Positions 57,481-64,000 of a stretch of 64,000 nt of DNA are shown in pieces. How positions within the stretch are numbered: the stretch's first letter is position 1; every line of letters begins with the position of its first letter. The position numbers and the translations under genes are program-made. The notes below the pieces were generated by a model, which was not told where the DNA came from, searched no databases, and saw nothing but the letters and a program-made list of their open reading frames with translations. The DNA is from Ashinkailepas kermadecensis. Its lineage: Eukaryota; Arthropoda; Thecostraca; Neolepadidae. The stretch lies in NCBI GenBank assembly GCA_034440615.1, contig JAOTOM010005095.1, positions 660,001 to 724,000 on the forward strand, in the 5' to 3' direction.

Positions 57481-59009
57481 AATATTAATGTTGTTTATAT
57501 AAATATATATGATCTGCGTTTGGATGATGTCCAATTGCGAGAAGGGGTGCGATGACTGTATACTTTGGGGGCATTAAGCACATGCTCGGGTTCTTTGACT
57601 GCAAAAGCCCGCTGGCCTCTGTGATCCAGGGGTACAGCTGGGGGCGGGCACAGTATGCAAGGTCGGATGGGCTGTCGAGCCCCACCTTGCGTCCGTCGAG
57701 TTTGGCGCCAAACACTAGGTTAAGGCAAAACAATACACGGTCGTGAGTCCGCCCCCCCGTTCGCTATACGTTTGGGCACGGATCCGTGTAGCCTTTCGGG
57801 GCGGGGGGGGGGGAACGTTCGGACGGGTTTGGCGTGCCATAAGCCCCGAGGCTGAAAGGGTAGGGCAGGCTAGGTTATAAAGACGGCCAGGGGGCGTGCC
57901 CAACGTGGTAGGGATCCGTGCCCGCTCGTGAGCACGTTCACCTGGGCGCACAGTATCAGTATACGGCGGGTAAGGCCCGGTGCGGCACCGACCTTTCTTT
58001 AAGGCTAGGGTATGTCAGTCAAAGATACCAGAGCACTTGTATAAGCCATCGGAGCCAGTACGATGAGCCCCCTCGTAGCATTAAGCCTTCATCCAGGCGA
58101 GGAACACTGTCAATAATGGCGAGGCCAGCTATGATGGCAGTGGAAGATTTACATATTCGGCCAATCTACCACAAAAAGAGCAATGATCCGTCGATATATG
58201 TGTTTGTGTACCGCTGAGGGGGGGGGGGGGGGGAGCAAAATTTGGGGACCAAGTATTTCATTAATCAATAAGGATAGAATTAATGGAACGAGCGAATGTG
58301 AGGTGAATGAGGAGAATGAATGTGCTTTAGGTAGCTTTACGGAAAAGCGGAAGCCACTTCGGGCTCAACCACAGACACCTATTTTGAGTGGAACATTGCA
58401 CAAAATTATACTACTATTAGCATCCAAAAGTCCCATCTCGGGACAAGTCATTGAAACTAAAAGCAAATTGCATTTTTGCTTAATTCTCTAAATACAACGT
58501 ATTCTTTCTAATTTGGCTAGACACTCATTTACCTATATGGTGTTCCCAAAACTTTGACCTCGCACACCTATAAATTCGTGTTAGGGACGGTAGCGAACAC
58601 CATCAAGCCGGTCGGGGTTTGGGGAATGTGTGGTGGAGGTGGCGGGGAAACACAGCAGAACACATCCCTGACACATGTATAATCAGCAAAGGAGTGAGTT
58701 AGCTCAGTTTTAATTAGCCCTGTATAAGTCAAGAGTCAGCTCATGCTCAGCCTTGCTAAAGTGTTCTCAGTTAAAATAAAGCCCCATAGCCTCAATCATC
58801 AATCAGAACAGTTTCAGTTAAGGCTCGGTTGGCCTAACTTTCACACACTTATACCTTTTCACACACCCATTGTACACCGCACACATCCCCAGCACAGCTA
58901 ATCTCACACACGCAGCATCCCCAGTCACACACCCCTCACCCGCCGCACCCGCCAAACCACCGAAGCCACCACCCCCAAACCCCACCGACGGCAGAGCCGC
59001 CACCCCTAC
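57481..59009. other. Unassigned intergenic sequence
   Basis: Two poly-G tracts (57800 and 58219 areas). The open frames are unrecognisable. Confidence 0.4.
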
Positions 59010-59705
59010 AGTAGTGAGTGCTGGCATCAGACTGGGGATGCTGTCGTCAGGCCTGACTGGAGACAGGTGCGGCTCGCTCTGGGGACAACCACTGCACAGG
59101 TGGCTGAGGGGGTGGTAGTGAGTACTGGCACCAGACTGGGGATGCTGTCGTCAGGCCTGACCGGAGACAGGTGCGGCTCGCTCTGGGGACAACCACTGCA
59201 CAGGTGGCTGATGGGGTGGTAGTGAGTGCTGGCATCAGACTGGGGATGCTGTCGTCAGGCCTGACTAGAGACAGGTGCGGCCCGCTCTGGGGACAACCAC
59301 TGCACAGGTGGCTGAGGGGGTGGTAGTGAGTACTGGCACCAGACTGGGGATGCTGTCGTCAGGCCTGACCGGAGACAGGTGCGGCTCGCTCTGGGGACAA
59401 CCACTGCACAGGTGGCTGAGGGGCTGGCAGTGAGTACTGGCATCAGACTGGGGATGCTGTCGTCAGGCCTGACTGGAGACAGGTGCGACTCGCTCTGGGG
59501 ACAACCACTGTACAGGTGGCTGAGGGGGTGGTAGTGAGTGCTGGCATCAGACTGGGGATGCTGTCGTCAGGCCTGACTAGAGACAGGTGCGGCCCGCTCT
59601 GGGGAAAACCACTGCACAGGTGACTGAGGGGGTGGTAGTGAGTGCTGGCATCAGACTGGGGATGCTGTCGTCAGGCCTGACTGGAGACAGGTGCGGCTAG
59701 CTCTG
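59010..59705. repeat. ~105-bp minisatellite, second locus
   Basis: About 6.5 copies of the unit seen at 55190-55492 (AGTGAGTGCTGGCATCAGAC, CTGTCGTCAGGCCTGACTGG), about 3.5 kb downstream and in the same sense. Confidence 0.95.
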
Positions 59706-60179
59706 GCTACCTTTACTGACTGCTGCGATAGACGCCACAGCAGTGCAGTCCGCCCACCCACAGTCCGATCCATCATCGGTCGGCATTGTCCCGCTGCCGA
59801 CTCGGTCTCGAAGACCCCACAGACGGCCAGCGTCCTACAGCAATGGACCGACTCGGTGGGCAGAGTCCGGTGATCGTCTCAAAGCATGCGAATTTCGGGA
59901 CCGTTGCTGTGTACACGCTGGAACAAGAGGTCGGGAACCGGCGCTCCGTAAAGCGAGATGGTACGATTTAAAATTTGTCTCAACACGCGCGCCGGAAAGC
60001 CTCTCACATAACGCGAACTGGAGGGGGAATTCGGCCCCAAGATCATGGAAACTACTGAAGCTAGAAGCACAGAGTTTTGAGGGATGATTACGGCAATAGT
60101 GAACTCGATGCAGTACAAATTGCATGAACCTGGATGCCTAATGCCTGCACAATCAGATTCGGACGAGATCGGCCGTCAC
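59706..60179. other. Unassigned intergenic sequence
   Basis: Nothing recognised. Confidence 0.4.
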
Positions 60180-60410
60180 ACCACGCCACCACACCGGCAC
60201 ACCACTACACCGTTACACCACCACACCGTCACGCCACAACACCGCCACACCGTCACGCCACCACACCACTACACCGTCACACCGACCACACCGTCACGCC
60301 GACCACACCGTCACGCCGACCACACCGTCACGCCGACCACACCGTCACGCCGACCACACCGTCACACCACCACACCGCCACACTACTACACCACCACACC
60401 GTCACACCTG
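60180..60410. repeat. ~17-bp minisatellite
   Basis: Copies of CACACCGTCACGCCGAC and CACACCACTACACCGTCAC variants. Confidence 0.92.
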
Positions 60411-60451
60411 AATGTTTGGCGACCGGTCAGTCGACTTTGCACCCCGCAGCT

Positions 60452-60457
60452 TTTATT
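60452..60457 (-). promoter_or_regulatory. Candidate poly(A) signal for WWOX
   Basis: AATAAA on the minus strand (TTTATT on +), about 1.3 kb past the WWOX stop codon. Position alone suggests it, and other signals could be used. Confidence 0.2.
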
Positions 60458-61399
60458 GTCAACCGATTTCAAACATAATTTTTGCATAGGATGCGCTATC
60501 AAGTTTTAACGAATTGCAAAGATTTCATTACAATATTTCTGATCGCTTATGAAATATCGTCGAAAAACATGAGGTGCGCATGGATTCAGTCTCCTCCGGT
60601 GAGCGTGTTCATCTGCTAGGTAAAGGCGGCTTGATATTAATGCTTACCTAGCTATACCAACATTCAGCAAAATCTTTCCGGATCTAAACACCGAGAGGTT
60701 CGGCGAACTCTATGCTCCCCCTCCCCTCCAAAGTCGTGGAGTGGCGATTAAGAAATCCACCGCGAGAGCGCTACAACCATTAGCTGTGCAAGAAAACGGG
60801 AAGGTATGCAGAAAAATCCACCAAGGTTATTCATGACCAGCACGAATGTTTACTGTCCACAACAGCGCGAGCCCAACTTCTCTGAGCAGCCATGAGCAAA
60901 TATTGGGAGGATTCCGATCAAGCGGTCGGGAACCAGGCGACAAAGGGTTCAGCGCCTCCCAAACTTTGGACAGGTTTAACATTGACTCCATGCGCGTTGC
61001 ATAAAAAGGACTGGCTTCAAAATTATTTCCGCCACCCCTCCCATCCCAGCTTTGTAGCAGTCCCCGTACCGCTGATTCCCAATACATTCAAAGTAAAATG
61101 TATCTATAGTTCGACCTTCAGACCACTCGGTAAAACAATTGTTGAAACGAGCATTGCATATATTATCACATACTTAACTTACAAAAATATAAGCATGTGC
61201 AAACCCAGGAGTAAACACTGAAGTTATAGAAGCTATCAATAAGGTATCGAATACGTATCGCAATCATACCGTAAATCATATCGAGAACAAGACCGACACT
61301 GGTCACTACCAGTGGGAATCGCTTGGCGCTGAAATGACTGGCAAAACACCATCACCTGACTTTGTGCTGGACATACACTCATTACGAACACCCAATATT
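60458..61399. other. Unassigned sequence, probably WWOX 3' flank or UTR
   Basis: No gene or repeat recognised. Confidence 0.4.
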
Positions 61400-61748
61400 T
61401 GCCCGGCCGCCGGACCACACCACCGATGTACCACCACACCACCAGCTGGGGCTGGCCGCCGGACCACACCACCGATGTACCACCACACCACCAGCTGAGG
61501 CGGGCCGCCGGACCACACCACCGATGTACCACCACACCACCGGCTGGGGCTGGCCGCCGGACCACACCACCGATGTACCACCACACCACCGGCTGAGGCT
61601 GGCCGCCGGACCACCCCACCGATGTACCACCACACCACCAGCTGGGGCTGGCCGCCGGACCACACCACCAGCTGAGGCTGGCCGCCGGACCACACCACCG
61701 ATGTACCACCACACCACCGACTGAGGCTGGCCGCCGGACCGCCACGGT
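61400..61748. repeat. 49-bp minisatellite in the WWOX 3' UTR
   Basis: About seven copies of GGCCGCCGGACCACACCACC plus GATGTACCACCACACCACC. It begins about 10-20 bp after the WWOX stop (read on -). With a 49-bp period and no stops in the unit, all three minus frames stay open. Confidence 0.95.
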
Positions 61749-61754
61749 GGTGGC

Positions 61755-61958
61755 CTAGCTGAGGGGCGGACTGAGCGCGTCCGGCCCGAGCCGGTCGGTG
61801 ATGATGTGCTCGCTGAGCTGCCAGAGGCGGGCGGCGCGCGCCGGATCGTCGGCCGCCGCGGACTGCGGACACGCGCAGCAGTTGTTGAAGTAGAGCCCGC
61901 CGAAGCCCTCCAGCTCTGCGGCGGTGGCGGCGAACACGCTGGTGCTGGCCGCCTGTTG
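61755..61958 (-). CDS. WWOX: WWOX (WW-domain-containing oxidoreductase), last coding exon
   Basis: The minus strand has acceptor GGCGACAG, then CAA CAG (Gln-Gln), then AASTSVFAATAAELEGFGGL, YFNNCCACPQS and LWQLSEHIITDRLG to a TAG at 61755-61757: 67 codons plus stop. This is the conserved C-terminus of WWOX, a short-chain dehydrogenase/reductase with two N-terminal WW domains, known as a tumour suppressor and metabolic regulator in other animals. YFNNCC and LW.LSE are diagnostic. The phase-0 start at Gln-Gln fits the position I recall for the last intron of vertebrate WWOX. The WW domains and the catalytic YxxxK lie upstream, beyond the right edge. The gene converges on the CAP gene. Confidence 0.9.
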   Translation of the reverse strand, partial: QQAASTSVFAATAAELEGFGGLYFNNCCACPQSAAADDPARAARLWQLSEHIITDRLGPDALSPPLS

Positions 61959-64000
61959 CTGTCGCCAGAGGGCACACTGGTCAGGTCAGGTCACAACACA
62001 CACCAAGTCATCACTATGTAGCGATGCAATCAGAGCCGTTACAAGCAGGGTGAGAAACTGAAGAAGCTTCAGACAGCTGGGTGTGAAATTACACCATAGT
62101 ATACTATAGTACGCTTTGTATGCTTCAATTTGCATACTAAGCTTTGTCATGTGCCATTTGACTATTCATTCACAGCATGCATAATAAGGCCAAGGAGATT
62201 ATACTTCCAAGACCAGCTATTTGCATTTATTTGCCTGTTGAGGTCATCCTTCCCTGCTTGCTCAACTTCCTGCCTGACTTAATGCCGCAAAGTGAACGTC
62301 TTTTGCCGACGATAAAGGCCCACTTTCCTCCAAATCATCCCATGTCTGCTCGGTCGGTTCGCCAGAATAAACAAATTATTCCATGTAATGTGCAGCTAAA
62401 AACAAATGCACACCATGTCGTAGGAAGTGTGTTTTCATAAACATATTTTGTGGAAACGATGGGTGATATTTTTGTCGATTTAAGGTCGGCTATCAATCTT
62501 ACTCACTGATGTGCCTTAGCATGCGTTTAGATAGATCATTCCTGCAGCACTAGTTCGTTCGTCAAGCAATAGAGATTGCGCGCACCTTGCCTATTGGAAG
62601 TGTTCTCAAACTCCAAATTAAGTGGGGAATTGACACCTAACACAGCTTTTTCATACATCGCTTCGCATCTTTTCTATATCCTTATACCATCCTACTCCTC
62701 ACGTGTTGAAGCGACAAAATATCGCACTATTGATAATAAATATTATAAATATCGATATTAAATGCATGCAGGAACATTCTTCAGAATTCCATGTATGAAA
62801 TACCACCATGATACTTTCCATTCACGTTTCAAACTAGCCTGGGAGTCGTTCCGATGTCAAAGATTGCTACAGACCACAACAAAACCCTCTACGTTCTTCT
62901 ACGTAAAACACCAAGCGACTCATATTAACCAGCTGATTGTAATAAACGCATCGCAGAATCTTGCGGCAATTGCCATCAAGCAAGAACAAAGTGAAACAGA
63001 ACCTAACTGGAGGATGTGGGGAAAATCAGGGGTGTGCTTTTGACACCTAACTTGGGAGCTAACTTGAAGATGGAAGAAAACCCAAATATTGTCATAAGAT
63101 AATGAATTGAAACGGGATTTTTTTTATGTTACTCCATTCCAAAGTTGTGTCATTCTCAGCAGTAAAACGATGTAGATATATCAGATGGATTACACAGAAA
63201 TACATCTTGCAAAAAACAGGCTATTCATGGCAGAACCGTTGATGCAAAACTTGTCAGATTAAGTCAGGATACTGACCTGTGACTTACACTTACTGAGTGT
63301 GAATTTGTCCCGGCGGATTTCGGCAGCTATCGTGCTTTTCAAGTTTGGACTCAAACAGATGGCAAGCTATGCATGATCCACTCATGAAATACATATCACC
63401 GTTCCTTTCATATAATTGTAAGTCCATTGACGGGTCGCACGAAAATATAGCATTCACGGGCTCTTTGTCTTGTCAACTTGAGGTCAATATAGGGGGGTTT
63501 TCGGGTCCCAAATGCATAATCTTGCACCCTAGAAGGTAGCAATGAACACTAAATTCGAATTCAGCACCCAAAATTACCTTAGTTTGGACGGCCTTTGGTG
63601 AACTGACATGTCACCTTGGCTGACCAGAGGTTAGCTACGGCAGATGGGAACAAAGGGAACCAAAGCTGGTTCTAGGGTAACCGTGGGTACGGACTTCAGA
63701 TTCGGCGTCCATTGCTTGGAGCTTATCCCACAGGGCCGCAACTTATTGGACACGATGATGTGTATTTCATACGGACGGTATGTATAGTTCGCCACTTATT
63801 TGGATCAGAACTTGAAAAAGTGCGAAATCTGCTGAAATCTGCCAGGACATGTTCACGAAGAATCGCATCAGGCTGAAGAATGGCCTGACCTAACACGACC
63901 TGATAAGCTTCACACCGAAAGTTCTGCAATGAATGCACGCAGGTCGGTGGAGTCTTATTACATTGTATTTAGCCATTTCTACAATATGCTGAATGAAAAA
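61959..64000 (-). other. Part of the last WWOX intron, no further exon seen
   Basis: AT-rich sequence with short frames on both strands (62177-62440, 62762-63043) that match nothing I recognise. It contains the diverged inverted repeat at 63303-63850. Confidence 0.6.
63303..63850. repeat. Diverged inverted repeat pair
   Basis: The segment 63303-63430 and the complement of 63715-63850 share GGCGGATTTCGGCAG / GGCAGATTTCAGCAG, CTTTTCAAGTT and ATGAAATACA blocks. The spacer is about 290 bp. It may be a decayed fold-back element or two opposed copies of an unknown repeat. Confidence 0.6.

Noticed and set aside
62630..63051. TTGACACCTAAC repeated 410 bp apart as a target duplication
   Set aside because: A 12-bp match could arise by chance in this span, and no element ends or tail are visible inside it.

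Overview
The window is eukaryotic and almost certainly comes from an invertebrate animal. Coding sequence is broken by GT-AG introns, non-LTR retrotransposons, tRNA-derived SINEs and hAT-like MITEs are interspersed, and long (TA)n, (TG)n and (CA)n runs are common. A crustacean or other arthropod fits best (GC-rich exons, a CAP protein with a Cys-rich tail, very abundant mini- and microsatellites), but the phylum is an inference.

Only two host genes can be supported. The first is a complete five-exon gene on the + strand (exons near 12.7, 21.0, 34.0, 41.1 and 46.0 kb) for a secreted CAP-superfamily protein (cysteine-rich secretory / venom-allergen-like) of 270 residues. Every exon junction keeps the reading frame. 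The second is the last coding exon of WWOX (WW-domain oxidoreductase) on the - strand at 61755-61958; the rest of that gene lies beyond the right edge. The two genes converge tail to tail.

Nearly everything else is repeats. Minisatellites with units of 10 to about 105 bp fill the CAP introns and both 3' flanks. Several start at or very near the 3' edge of an exon. In exon 4 the last coding bases and the splice donor are themselves the first unit of a 42-bp array with about 12 units. Transposable elements are often inserted inside these arrays: a hAT-like MITE in a 33-bp array; a family with CGTYRGGCGTC ends (copies at 5.7, 13.3 and 34.3 kb) twice inside arrays; and a 2.35-kb fold-back element inside a 36-bp array.

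Region by region: 0-4 kb holds a hairpin MITE and a decayed RT/RNase H retroelement carrying two later insertions. 5-10 kb holds a long microsatellite, TIR elements, a young SINE and a head-to-head degenerate repeat field. 10-46 kb is the CAP gene with its repeats. 42.4-45.7 kb, inside CAP intron 4, holds two non-LTR remnants. 46-61 kb is intergenic minisatellite. 61.4-64 kb is the 3' end and part of the last intron of WWOX. No RNA gene, CRISPR array or bacterial-type operon was found.
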